A stretch of DNA of 64,000 bases from Maricaulis sp963975345 (GTDB lineage Bacteria > Pseudomonadota > Alphaproteobacteria > Caulobacterales > Maricaulaceae): NCBI RefSeq assembly GCF_963975345.1, contig NZ_CAXBGE010000003.1, positions 276,342 through 340,341 of the forward strand, written 5' to 3'. Made by a program: the position numbers and the translations under genes. The number at the start of each line of letters is the position of its first letter. The first letter of the stretch is position 1. The notes under the pieces were generated by a model that saw only the letters and a program-made list of their open reading frames with translations, was not told the origin of the DNA and searched no databases. Positions 7,870 through 15,835 of this stretch are shown here, in pieces.

Positions 7870-9405
7870 ATGTTTGCGACCCTCGCCTCCTTCGCGCGAT
7901 TGCTGCGTGCCCTGCTGACGCTGGTGCGCCACGACGCCATCCTCCCTGCCGAGTATCAGGGCCTCTATCCAGCCCCGGCGCGGCTGGCCGGACGGATCGC
8001 GCGCCTGTTTGCGCGCCGCGACAATGAGGCCAATCCCGGAGAGCGGCTGGCGCGGGCGCTGGAACGGCTCGGCCCCTCCTATGTCAAATTCGGCCAGATC
8101 CTCGCCACGCGCGGCGATGTGATCGGCGAGCGTTTCGCACGTGGCCTGTCACGGCTACAGGATCGGATGCCCGCCTTCGACGACGACGAAGCGCGCGCCA
8201 TCATCGCGGCCGAGCTGGGCGCCCCGGTCGAGGCCATATTCGCTGAATTCGGGCCGGCGATTGCTGCAGCCTCGATCGCCCAAGTGCACCGGGCCCGCAC
8301 GCCTGGCGGTGTTGATGTCGCCGTCAAGGTTCTGCGCCCGGACATCGAACAACGCATCGCCCGCGATATCCGCACGCTCTCGCTCGGCGCTGCGCTGGCA
8401 GAGAAGCTAGCCCCGGCCAGCCGCCGACTGGAGCCGCGCAAATTCGTCGCCACGGTCGCCCGGTCCTTGAGTTTCGAGACCGATTTGCGGCTCGAAGCGG
8501 CCGCCGCGTCGGAATTGTCTGAGGCCGCCTCGGCCGTCGAGCATTATCGCATTCCCGAGGTCGAGTGGACGCTGTCCTCGAAGCGTATCCTGACGACGCG
8601 CTGGGTTGAGGGCGCACCGCTCAGTGATCTTGCCCAAGTCGATGCCTTGGGCCTCGACCGTGCCGCGCTGGCGACCACTCTGACGCGGGCCTTCCTGGGA
8701 ACAGCGCTGGATCGCGGCGTGTTTCATGCCGACATGCATGCCGGCAATCTCTTCGCCAGCGCCAAGGGCGATCTCTGGGCCGTGGATTTCGGCATTATGG
8801 GCCGGATCGGCAGGCCGGAGCGCCGCTTCCTCGCTCTGATCCTGCACGGCTTCCTGACCCGCGATTACACCGCCGCCGCACGGGCGCATTTCGCCGCGGG
8901 ATACGTCCCGGACAAGCATGCTATTGCTGATTTTGCCAGCGCCCTGCGCGCGGTGGGTGAGCCGATTTTCGGCAAGCGGGCCGACGAAGTCCCGATGTCA
9001 CAAGTCCTGATGCAGCTGTTCGAAATCACCGACCTGTTCGACATGCGCCTGCGCCCTGAGCTCGTGATGCTGCAAAAGACCATGGTCCAGTGCGAAGGCG
9101 TCGCCCGATCCCTCGATCCGCAACACAATATGTGGGCCGCCGCCACCCCCGTGGTGGAGGCCTGGATGAAGCGGGAACTGGGTCCGGAAGGCAAAATCCG
9201 TGACTTCACCGAGGATGTGCAACGTCTCTACGTCTCGCTGCGTCACCTGCCCGACGCGATCGAGGACTGGACCGAGATCGGCGCCAAGTTGAAATCAGGT
9301 GAGCTGCAATTATCGCCGCCGCCAAAGACCGCCTGGACCATCCGGCTGGTTTGGCTGGCCGTCGCTGCCGTAGCAGGCGCTGCGCTGATGTCAGCGTTTT
9401 CCTAA
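7870..9405 (+). CDS. ubiB: Ubiquinone biosynthesis atypical kinase/ATPase UbiB (ABC1/ADCK family)
   Basis: Membrane-associated accessory protein of the ubiquinone biosynthetic complex. 511 residues. The family-specific KxGQ motif is at KFGQ (73-76), the Ala-rich nucleotide loop at AAASIAQVH (132-140), the lysine of VAVKVLRP at 153, the catalytic loop at HADMHAGNLF, and the metal-binding DFG at DFGIMGRI. The C-terminus carries a hydrophobic anchor of about 18 residues (VWLAVAAVAGAALM); most homologues have a two-helix anchor, so this one looks short. Functional partner of the nearby ubiE. Confidence 0.95.
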   Translation: MFATLASFARLLRALLTLVRHDAILPAEYQGLYPAPARLAGRIARLFARRDNEANPGERLARALERLGPSYVKFGQILATRGDVIGERFARGLSRLQDRMPAFDDDEARAIIAAELGAPVEAIFAEFGPAIAAASIAQVHRARTPGGVDVAVKVLRPDIEQRIARDIRTLSLGAALAEKLAPASRRLEPRKFVATVARSLSFETDLRLEAAAASELSEAASAVEHYRIPEVEWTLSSKRILTTRWVEGAPLSDLAQVDALGLDRAALATTLTRAFLGTALDRGVFHADMHAGNLFASAKGDLWAVDFGIMGRIGRPERRFLALILHGFLTRDYTAAARAHFAAGYVPDKHAIADFASALRAVGEPIFGKRADEVPMSQVLMQLFEITDLFDMRLRPELVMLQKTMVQCEGVARSLDPQHNMWAAATPVVEAWMKRELGPEGKIRDFTEDVQRLYVSLRHLPDAIEDWTEIGAKLKSGELQLSPPPKTAWTIRLVWLAVAAVAGAALMSAFS

Positions 9406-9459
9406 AATTCATCGCGAGCGCGATACGGTCCAGTAATATTCTTGTGTTTTAGTCTCGTC

Positions 9460-10017
9460 ATGACCTTGAACAAAAAACCTACTCCCGAACAGTTTCAGAT
9501 GCAGCGCGAGTTTTTCCGGATTGACGAAAAAACCGTCGCGCGGATGCACACGCTGAAACCACGCGTCATGGCTTTTACCGCCGAGACGCTGCAAACCTTG
9601 TTCGATCACCTCGCCTCCAATCCGGAAGTCGGCGATTATTTCGAGAGCGCTGACAATACGCGCTATCTTCGCGATGGCATGCTGGCCCATTGCGATCTGG
9701 TATTTTCGGCGCGGTTCGATGCGAAATATTATGACGCGGTCGATCAGATGGGCTTGCGCCACAGCAAGCTGGATTACCCGTCGCACGCCTATTCCTCGGC
9801 CTACGCCAATCTGCTGACCGGCATCATGCGCCTCGGCCTTGCGGCCGACCGCTCACTCGACGCCGACGATCTGTCGGTGATCACCCGGCTTTCGATCTAC
9901 GACATGGAATTGACGATCGCCGCCTTTTTCCGGCACCAGCTGATCAAGCAGGCCGCGCTGAACGCCGATACTGAAAAAGTGCGGGAAATGATGAGCCAGC
10001 AGCGCCTCGCCGGCTGA
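9460..10017 (+). CDS. Protoglobin-like (globin-coupled-sensor type) haem domain protein
   Basis: 185 residues from ATG 9460; the frame opens at a TTG 18 bp earlier. The region RHSKLDYPSHAYSSAYANLL (residues 100-119) matches the F-helix segment of globin-coupled sensors and protoglobins, where a His followed by a conserved Pro and aromatic binds haem; His101 is the candidate proximal ligand. The chain is nearly all helical and soluble. No output domain (kinase, GGDEF, methyl-accepting) follows, so it is a single-domain version. It lies alone between ubiB and coaC on the same strand. Oxygen, NO or CO sensing or binding is likely from the family; direct partners are not visible. Confidence 0.72.
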   Translation: MTLNKKPTPEQFQMQREFFRIDEKTVARMHTLKPRVMAFTAETLQTLFDHLASNPEVGDYFESADNTRYLRDGMLAHCDLVFSARFDAKYYDAVDQMGLRHSKLDYPSHAYSSAYANLLTGIMRLGLAADRSLDADDLSVITRLSIYDMELTIAAFFRHQLIKQAALNADTEKVREMMSQQRLAG

Positions 10018-10136
10018 CCGGCGGGCGTCTGCATCATCCGCACATGCGGCCGCGACCAACCTGAGACCCGACAAGGGGCTTGGGGTTTTCACCGCGAACA
10101 GCTAGTAACTCCTCAGGTCTGTCTGGGAGTATGGGC

Positions 10137-10679
10137 GTGTCCGACAAACGGATTCTTCTGATCATCGGGGGCGGAATTGCCGCCTATAAAAGCCTCGAAC
10201 TGATCCGCGAATTGCGGCGCCGCAGCATTGGCTCGCGCTGCATTCTCACCGCCGCAGGCGCTGAATTCGTCACCCCGCTCAGCGTGTCAGCGCTGTCGGG
10301 CGAACGCGTTTTCAGCGCGCTCTTCGACCTCACCGACGAGGCGGAGATGGGCCATATTCAGCTCTCGCGCTCAGCCGATCTCGTTGTCGTCGCGCCGGCG
10401 ACCGCCGATCTGATGGCCAAAGCCGCCCAGGGCTTGGCCAATGATCTGGCCACCACGACGCTGCTGGCGACCGACAAGCCGGTGTTGATGGCCCCAGCGA
10501 TGAATGTCCGGATGTGGCAACACAAGGCCACCCAGCGCAATCTGGCGACCCTGAAACAGGACGGGGTGCACTTCGTCGGTCCCGATGATGGCGAAATGGC
10601 CTGCGGCGAATTCGGTCCGGGCCGGATGGCCGAACCGGTCGCGATCGCCGACGCCATTGAGGGCTTGCTGCATGTCTGA
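10137..10679 (+). CDS. coaC: Phosphopantothenoylcysteine decarboxylase CoaC, separate from CoaB
   Basis: Flavoprotein that decarboxylates 4'-phosphopantothenoylcysteine to phosphopantetheine in coenzyme A synthesis. Start choice: GGGAG at 10125-10129 is 7 nt before the GTG at 10137 but only 1 nt before the in-frame ATG at 10131, so GTG is preferred; it gives 180 residues starting MSDKRILLIIGGGIAAYKS. The PAMNVRMW active-site motif and the substrate-clamp motif ACGEFGPGRMAEP with its catalytic Cys are intact. In most bacteria this domain is fused to CoaB; here it ends with TGA at 10677-10679 and overlaps the coaB start by 8 nt. Confidence 0.93.
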   Translation: MSDKRILLIIGGGIAAYKSLELIRELRRRSIGSRCILTAAGAEFVTPLSVSALSGERVFSALFDLTDEAEMGHIQLSRSADLVVVAPATADLMAKAAQGLANDLATTTLLATDKPVLMAPAMNVRMWQHKATQRNLATLKQDGVHFVGPDDGEMACGEFGPGRMAEPVAIADAIEGLLHV

Positions 10680-11319
10680 GCCGCTATCCGGCCGGCATGT
10701 CCTGATCACCGCCGGCCCCACCCGCGAACCGATTGACCCGGTCCGTTATATTTCCAACCATTCCTCCGGCCAGCAGGGCTATGCCATCGCCGAGGCGTGT
10801 GCCGCGCTTGGTGCGCGTGTGACGCTGGTCTCCGGACCGACGGCGCTGCCGGGCCCTGCCGGCATTGTGACCATCAGGATCGAGACGGCCCTGCAAATGC
10901 TCGCCGCCGTCGAGACCGCCTTGCCGGCCGATGTCTTCATCGCCGTCGCCGCCGTCGCCGACTGGCGCCCTGCGGCACCCTCGGACACCAAGATCAAGGC
11001 CGATAAATCGAACCTCTCCACGCTGCAACTGGTGGAAAACCCCGACATTCTCAAAACAATCAGCCAGCTCGCCAATGGCCGCCCCGGCCTGGTGATCGGT
11101 TTCGCCGCCGAGACCCATGAGGTCGAAGCCTTCGCTACCGCCAAGCGGGTTCGCAAGGGCTGCGACTGGATCGTCGCCAATGACGTGTCCGGCGATGTGA
11201 TGGGCGGGACCGAGAACGCTGTAACCCTGGTCACACCCGTAGGGCAGGAACGCTGGGAGCGAGCCCCCAAGGCCGAGATCGCGGCCCGGCTCGCCGCCCG
11301 CATCGCCGAAGCCCTGTAG
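10672..11319 (+). CDS. coaB: Phosphopantothenate-cysteine ligase CoaB, separate from CoaC
   Basis: Condenses 4'-phosphopantothenate with cysteine (CTP-dependent in most bacteria). 215 residues from ATG 10672, which lies inside the last codons of coaC and has a TGAGGG ribosome site 8 nt before it. Hallmarks are ITAGPTREPIDPVRYISN, SSGQQGYAIAEA, the lysine-rich KIKADKSNL followed by NPDIL, and ANDVSG. The ligase domain is complete. It is in the +1 frame relative to coaC, so the two halves are physically separate proteins, probably translated by coupling. dut follows 97 bp downstream. Confidence 0.93.
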   Translation: MSEPLSGRHVLITAGPTREPIDPVRYISNHSSGQQGYAIAEACAALGARVTLVSGPTALPGPAGIVTIRIETALQMLAAVETALPADVFIAVAAVADWRPAAPSDTKIKADKSNLSTLQLVENPDILKTISQLANGRPGLVIGFAAETHEVEAFATAKRVRKGCDWIVANDVSGDVMGGTENAVTLVTPVGQERWERAPKAEIAARLAARIAEAL

Positions 11320-11416
11320 TCGCCGGTTTTCCCCAGCCGCGATGCCAGCCGGACTGGTCAGAGGGCGTCGGGCAGGCTTCAATCACACCCTCAGCCAGAC
11401 GCGCCGGACCCGTGCC

Positions 11417-11872
11417 ATGAAAACCATCCACGTCCAGATCAAGCCCTTGCCGCATTATGAGGGCCTGGCCCTGCCAGCCTATGAGACGCCGCAATCGGCC
11501 GGCATGGATCTGCGCGCCGCCGTTCCGGCCGACGAGCCGATCATCATTCCGCATGGCGAGTGGCGACTGGTACCGGTGGGCATCTCCATCGCCCTACCCG
11601 AGGGCTATGAAGCGCAAGTGCGGCCGCGCTCCGGCCTCGCGGCCAAAAAGGGGATTTCCTGCGTCAATTCTCCCGGCACGGTCGATGCCGATTATCGCGG
11701 CGAAATCCGGGTTAATCTGATCAATCACGGCCCAGAAGATTTCGTCATCAATCGCGGCGACCGCATCGCGCAAATGGTGATCGCACCGGTGATGCAGGCG
11801 CTCTGGCTGGTCACAGACGAGCTGGGCGAAACCCAGCGCGGCACTGGTGGTTTCGGCTCCACAGGCGTCTGA
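11417..11872 (+). CDS. dut: Deoxyuridine 5'-triphosphate nucleotidohydrolase (dUTPase)
   Basis: Hydrolyses dUTP to dUMP, keeping uracil out of DNA and feeding thymidylate synthesis. 151 residues from the ATG at 11417; the frame is open 75 bp further but that extension is not part of the fold. All five trimeric-dUTPase motifs are present in order: AGMDLRA, RPRSGLA, GTVDADYRGEI with the catalytic Asp, GDRIAQMVI, and the Gly-rich C-terminal RGTGGFGSTG. Placement after coaB is common in Alphaproteobacteria. Confidence 0.96.
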   Translation: MKTIHVQIKPLPHYEGLALPAYETPQSAGMDLRAAVPADEPIIIPHGEWRLVPVGISIALPEGYEAQVRPRSGLAAKKGISCVNSPGTVDADYRGEIRVNLINHGPEDFVINRGDRIAQMVIAPVMQALWLVTDELGETQRGTGGFGSTGV

Positions 11873-11956
11873 CACCGCCCGCAGGCACGGCATTCTTGCT
11901 GACAGGGCGGGCGCGACAGACTAAAGCTGCACCCCTCGCCATTCAGGGACTGCCCC

Positions 11957-12907
11957 ATGACCAAAACACCCGGCCGCGGCCGCGTCTATGCCTCCATCGC
12001 CGACACGGTTGGCGATACGCCGCTCGTCGAGCTCGCCAAACTGGGCAAGGCGCATGGCGCAAAGGGCCGTATTCTCGCCAAACTGGAATTTTTCAACCCG
12101 CTCTCCAGCGTCAAGGACCGGATTGGCGTCGCGATGATCGATGCGCTGGAAGCCGCCGGCAAGCTGGGCAAGGGCAGCGTTATGGTCGAGCCAACCTCGG
12201 GCAATACCGGCATCGGCCTGGCTTTCGTCGCCGCCGCACGCGGCCACCGCCTGATCCTGACCATGCCCGACAGCATGTCGATCGAACGCCGCAAGCTGCT
12301 GACCTATCTCGGCGCCGAACTGGTGCTGACCGAGGCTGCCAAGGGCCTGAATGGCGCTATCGCCAAAGCCCAAGCCATCATCGACGCTACGCCCGGCGCC
12401 ATCATGCCGAGCCAGTTCACCAACCCGGTCAATCCGGAGATCCACCGCCAGACCACTGCGCTGGAAATCTGGAATGACACCGATGGCGGCGTCGATGTCT
12501 TCATCGCCGGTGTCGGCACGGGCGGCACGCTGACCGGCGTCGCCTCGGTACTGAAAGCGAAAAAGCCCGGCGTGCGCATCGTCGCCGTCGAACCCGCCGA
12601 CAGCCCGGTCATCTCCGGCGGCTCTCCGGGACCCCACAAAATCCAAGGCATCGGCGCCGGCTTCATTCCCGAAAATCTCGACGTCTCGCTGGTCGATGAA
12701 GCTGTCCAGGTCACCAATGACCAGGCCTTCGCCATGGCCCGCGAACTGGCCCGTACCGAGGGCGTGCCGGGCGGAATTTCATCGGGGGCGGCTGTGTACG
12801 CGGCCCTGGAAGTCGCCAAGCGCGCCGACATGGCCGGCAAGACGATTGTGGTGATTCTGGCGAGCTCAGCCGAGCGCTATATCTCGACGGCGTTGTTTGA
12901 AGACTGA
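11957..12907 (+). CDS. cysK: Cysteine synthase A (O-acetylserine sulfhydrylase)
   Basis: PLP enzyme forming cysteine from O-acetylserine and sulfide. 316 residues, normal for CysK. The PLP lysine lies in SSVKDR (about residue 54), the substrate loop is TSGNTG, and the phosphate-binding loop GTGGTLTG follows. The IQGIGAGF segment favours CysK. Its 3' end overlaps the convergent helicase gene by 31 bp. It lies 84 bp after dut on the same strand. Confidence 0.94.
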   Translation: MTKTPGRGRVYASIADTVGDTPLVELAKLGKAHGAKGRILAKLEFFNPLSSVKDRIGVAMIDALEAAGKLGKGSVMVEPTSGNTGIGLAFVAAARGHRLILTMPDSMSIERRKLLTYLGAELVLTEAAKGLNGAIAKAQAIIDATPGAIMPSQFTNPVNPEIHRQTTALEIWNDTDGGVDVFIAGVGTGGTLTGVASVLKAKKPGVRIVAVEPADSPVISGGSPGPHKIQGIGAGFIPENLDVSLVDEAVQVTNDQAFAMARELARTEGVPGGISSGAAVYAALEVAKRADMAGKTIVVILASSAERYISTALFED

Positions 12908-14220
12908 GCCATCACACTCATCGGCACCGGGTCACAGAAACTCTTCACGTCGAAGATCCGCGCGTCGCAGATGATATCGCCCGGGGTGAGTGGCCGCGAT
13001 AATTCCAGGCCTTCCAGGGTGCGGGCGCGGGAGAGGGCGACATAGGCTTGGCCGTGGGCGAAGAGGCGGCGGGCGAGGTCGAGATAGACTTTGTCGAGGG
13101 TAAGGCCCTGGGCCTTGTGGATGGTCATCGCCCAGGCCAGACGCAGCGGATATTGCGTGAAAGCGCCGGCGGTGGTCTTGGTCAGGGCGCGCGAAGCCTC
13201 GTCATAGGCGTAGGCATTGCGCTCCCACTTGGCCGGCTCGATCGCCCAGACATTCTCGCCGATACGCACCCGCACCGCCTTCTCGTCAAAGCCGTCGACC
13301 TCGGCCAGCGTGCCATTGACCCAGCGCCCCTGCGGATCATTGCGCGTCATCATCACGCGGGCGCCAATCTTGAGCACCAGCGGCTCCTCGGCCGGGAAGA
13401 GACGCTGGTCAAACTGGCCCTCGACCTTGGCGTTGAAGGCATGCGGCGAAGTCGGCAGGCCCTCAAGGCGGGCGTTGTTGATGCGGAAGGCGGTCTCATT
13501 GGTCGCCGTCAACACGACATGGCTCAGGCTGGCCTCCAGCCCGGAGCGGCCGGTGACGCGTTCATTGAGCCGCTCGGCCTCGTCGGCGCGGACATCGCCC
13601 TCGCGGACCACATTGAGCAGATGGATGAAATCCTCATCGGTCTGACGGAAAACTTCCTCCAGCTCGACCAGCGCAAAGCCGGCCTCGCGAAAGCATTGCG
13701 GGTTGAAGAAGAAGGGGCCGCCATGGGTGGATTCGAGATATTCCGCCTCGCCGCCCTGCACCACCGGCGGCAATTGCGCCAGATCGCCGACAATCACCAT
13801 CTGGACGCCGCCAAACGGTTCATTGCACTCGCGATTGAGGCGCAAGGATTGGTCAATCGCCCACATCATGTCCGAGCGCACCATCGAGATCTCGTCGATC
13901 ACCAGCGTTTCCAGCGCCTTGACAACGCGGCTATGGCGCACCTTGCGGATATCGCGGCCGGTAATCAAGCGCGGCGGCAGATGGAAGAAACTATGGATCG
14001 TCTGCCCGCCCGCCTGCATTGCGGCGACGCCCGTCGGTGCCAGCACGGCGGCCTTGTTGCCGGCCTGACGCAGCAGTTCGCGCATCAAGGTCGTCTTGCC
14101 GGTGCCGGCACGGCCGGTCAGGAAGATGTTCGGCTTGTCGCGCCGCAGCCAGCCGAGCAGGTTGAGCTGGGTTTCGGAGAGCGTCGGTTCGGCGCGGGTG
14201 ATGAGGGTATTGTCGGACAT
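12877..14220 (-). CDS. RecD/Pif1-like superfamily 1 ATP-dependent DNA helicase
   Basis: 447 residues from ATG 14220; an upstream open stretch of 55 codons is non-conserved in style and is left out. Walker A GRAGTGKT (36-43), APTGVAA motif Ia, Walker B LVIDEISMV, GDLAQLPPV motif III, and the C-terminal UvrD_C_2-type motifs TIHKAQGLTLDKV and YVALSRARTLEGL are all present. This is the stand-alone COG0507-type helicase seen in many Alphaproteobacteria, likely 5'-3' polarity like RecD and Pif1. No RecBC partners are nearby, so its biological job (fork or recombination processing) is not fixed by context. Convergent with cysK (31-bp overlap). Confidence 0.88.
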   Translation of the reverse strand: MSDNTLITRAEPTLSETQLNLLGWLRRDKPNIFLTGRAGTGKTTLMRELLRQAGNKAAVLAPTGVAAMQAGGQTIHSFFHLPPRLITGRDIRKVRHSRVVKALETLVIDEISMVRSDMMWAIDQSLRLNRECNEPFGGVQMVIVGDLAQLPPVVQGGEAEYLESTHGGPFFFNPQCFREAGFALVELEEVFRQTDEDFIHLLNVVREGDVRADEAERLNERVTGRSGLEASLSHVVLTATNETAFRINNARLEGLPTSPHAFNAKVEGQFDQRLFPAEEPLVLKIGARVMMTRNDPQGRWVNGTLAEVDGFDEKAVRVRIGENVWAIEPAKWERNAYAYDEASRALTKTTAGAFTQYPLRLAWAMTIHKAQGLTLDKVYLDLARRLFAHGQAYVALSRARTLEGLELSRPLTPGDIICDARIFDVKSFCDPVPMSVMAQSSNNAVEI

Positions 14221-14337
14221 GGCCGCAAACTGCACTGCTTCACCGCGATACCCAAGCGATCCTGTCGGCTTGATGCAATGAAGTTGTTGTGAAACGCTCG
14301 ACAACCGGAAGCGCAGACAACTCAACGACGGTCGACC

Positions 14338-15012
14338 ATGCTGAATCTGCCATTGGGACTCCTGCTTGCGTTCACCATTCTGCAATCCGGCCCCTCAGAA
14401 ACCGCCGCAATCGAGCGGGACGCTGCGGCAGATTTCGCGGAAGAATTACAGTCCAACCTCGAACTCCTGGGCGAGATCGCCGCGATGGGTGCGCGCGACC
14501 AGTATGCGCGCCGTCTGCTGCAGAGGCATTGGGCGCCGGACGGGGTCAGCGGCAGCGAACTGGAGACCTATCACGAGGCGATCTGGGCAGAGGTCACGCG
14601 CATCGATGAGGCCAACGAGGCCCGGCTCAGGCAGATCCTCGAATCGACGAGCTGGCGCCAGTTGGCGCAGCTGGATCGTGACGCCTACCAAGCAGCCTGG
14701 CTCGTGGTCCAGCATTCGCCGGATGCGGATTTCCAGGCCGAGGCGCTCCGCGAGATTGAACCGCTCGCCCGCGAAGGCCTGGTGCGTGGCTCCTCCTACG
14801 CCTTGCTGTACGACAGGGTCGCGTTGGGGCGTGGGGACAACCAGCTTTATGGCAGTCAATTGGGGTGCGTCGACGGCGAATGGGCTGTGGAGCCAATCGA
14901 CGATCCCGAGCATGTCGAGGAGCGCCGGGCGCAATTCGGACTCGGTCCGATGGACGAATATGTCGCCCGCGTCATCGAACACTCTCCCGGTTGCATGACA
15001 TCCTCCCAATAG
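14338..15012 (+). CDS. Exported protein of the DUF6624 type
   Basis: 224 residues with a short hydrophobic N-terminus (MLNLPLGLLLAFTILQSG) that looks like a signal peptide. The centre, AAWLVVQHSPDADFQ through LLYDRVALGRGDNQLYGSQ, carries the His-x-Asp/Phe-Gln and Asp-Arg/Gln-x-Tyr-Gly-x-Gln pattern I associate with DUF6624 proteins; function is unknown. The first 90 residues are charged and helical. Divergent from the helicase gene (117 bp between starts) and 55 bp before moeB on the same strand. The family name is from memory of the pattern and should be confirmed. Confidence 0.65.
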   Translation: MLNLPLGLLLAFTILQSGPSETAAIERDAAADFAEELQSNLELLGEIAAMGARDQYARRLLQRHWAPDGVSGSELETYHEAIWAEVTRIDEANEARLRQILESTSWRQLAQLDRDAYQAAWLVVQHSPDADFQAEALREIEPLAREGLVRGSSYALLYDRVALGRGDNQLYGSQLGCVDGEWAVEPIDDPEHVEERRAQFGLGPMDEYVARVIEHSPGCMTSSQ

Positions 15013-15067
15013 CGGCTTCGCCGGTTTGGGCTTGATCAAGCTGATATCTTCGCGCACCTGTGGACCC

Positions 15068-15814
15068 ATGAGCACCGAGATCGATATCGAACGCTTCGCG
15101 CGCCACATCGTGCTGCGCGAAGTTGGTGGCCCCGGCCAGCAGGCACTGGGCCGCGCCCGGGTGACGATTATCGGTGCCGGCGGGCTGGGCGCGCCGGCGA
15201 GCCTGTATCTGGCGGCGGCGGGTGTCGGCCAGATCACCCTGATCGACCCCGACACGGTGAGCCTCGACAATCTGCAGCGGCAAATTCTGTTTCGCACCGA
15301 TGATGTCGGCCAATCCAAGGTCGAAACCGGCGCTGCCGCGCTGCAGGCGCTCAATCCGGGCACGCAGGTGAAGCCGGTCCAGACCATGCTCGATGCCGGC
15401 AATGCCTCCGAGCTGCTCGCCGGTGCCGATCTGGTGCTCGATGGCTGCGATAATTTCGAGACCCGTTTCGCGGTCAATGCCGCCAGCCGGGCGCTGGGCA
15501 TGCCGCTGATCTCCGGCGCACTGGGACGTTGGGATGGCCAGGTCTCGCTGTTCAATGCCAGCCCTGACGCCCCTTGCTATCGCTGCTGGGTGCCACAAAT
15601 CCCGCCCGACGCCGAAACCTGCGCCCGCATGGGTGTCGTCGGGGCGCTGACCGGCGTGATCGGCTCAATCATGGCGCTCGAAGCGATCAAACACATCTGC
15701 TCAGCCGGCGAGACCCTCGATGGCCGCATCCTACTGTTCGACGGGCTGACCATGGACAGCCGGACCGTGAAGCTGCGGCGCGATCCGGATTGTCCGGGAT
15801 GCGGGACGGTTTGA
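15068..15814 (+). CDS. moeB: Molybdopterin-synthase adenylyltransferase MoeB / ThiF-family E1-like enzyme
   Basis: Adenylates the C-terminal glycine of the sulfur carrier MoaD (or ThiS). 248 residues from ATG 15068. The nucleotide loop GAGGLG (36-41), DNLQRQ, and ETCARMGVVG around the conserved cysteine are seen, and two CxxC pairs (CYRC; CPGC at the C-terminus) form the zinc site. There is no C-terminal rhodanese domain. MoeB and ThiF cannot be separated with certainty by sequence alone, and no moaD or thiS neighbour is present, so the substrate is inferred. Confidence 0.87.
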   Translation: MSTEIDIERFARHIVLREVGGPGQQALGRARVTIIGAGGLGAPASLYLAAAGVGQITLIDPDTVSLDNLQRQILFRTDDVGQSKVETGAAALQALNPGTQVKPVQTMLDAGNASELLAGADLVLDGCDNFETRFAVNAASRALGMPLISGALGRWDGQVSLFNASPDAPCYRCWVPQIPPDAETCARMGVVGALTGVIGSIMALEAIKHICSAGETLDGRILLFDGLTMDSRTVKLRRDPDCPGCGTV

Positions 15815-15835
15815 GCAATACAGGCCGCCGCAGCG

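Noticed and set aside
10660..10690. Programmed frameshift joining coaC and coaB
   Set aside because: No slippery heptamer or downstream structure is evident, and coaB has its own ATG and ribosome site.
13048..14292. 414-codon frame antisense to the helicase
   Set aside because: Shadow frame without family features.
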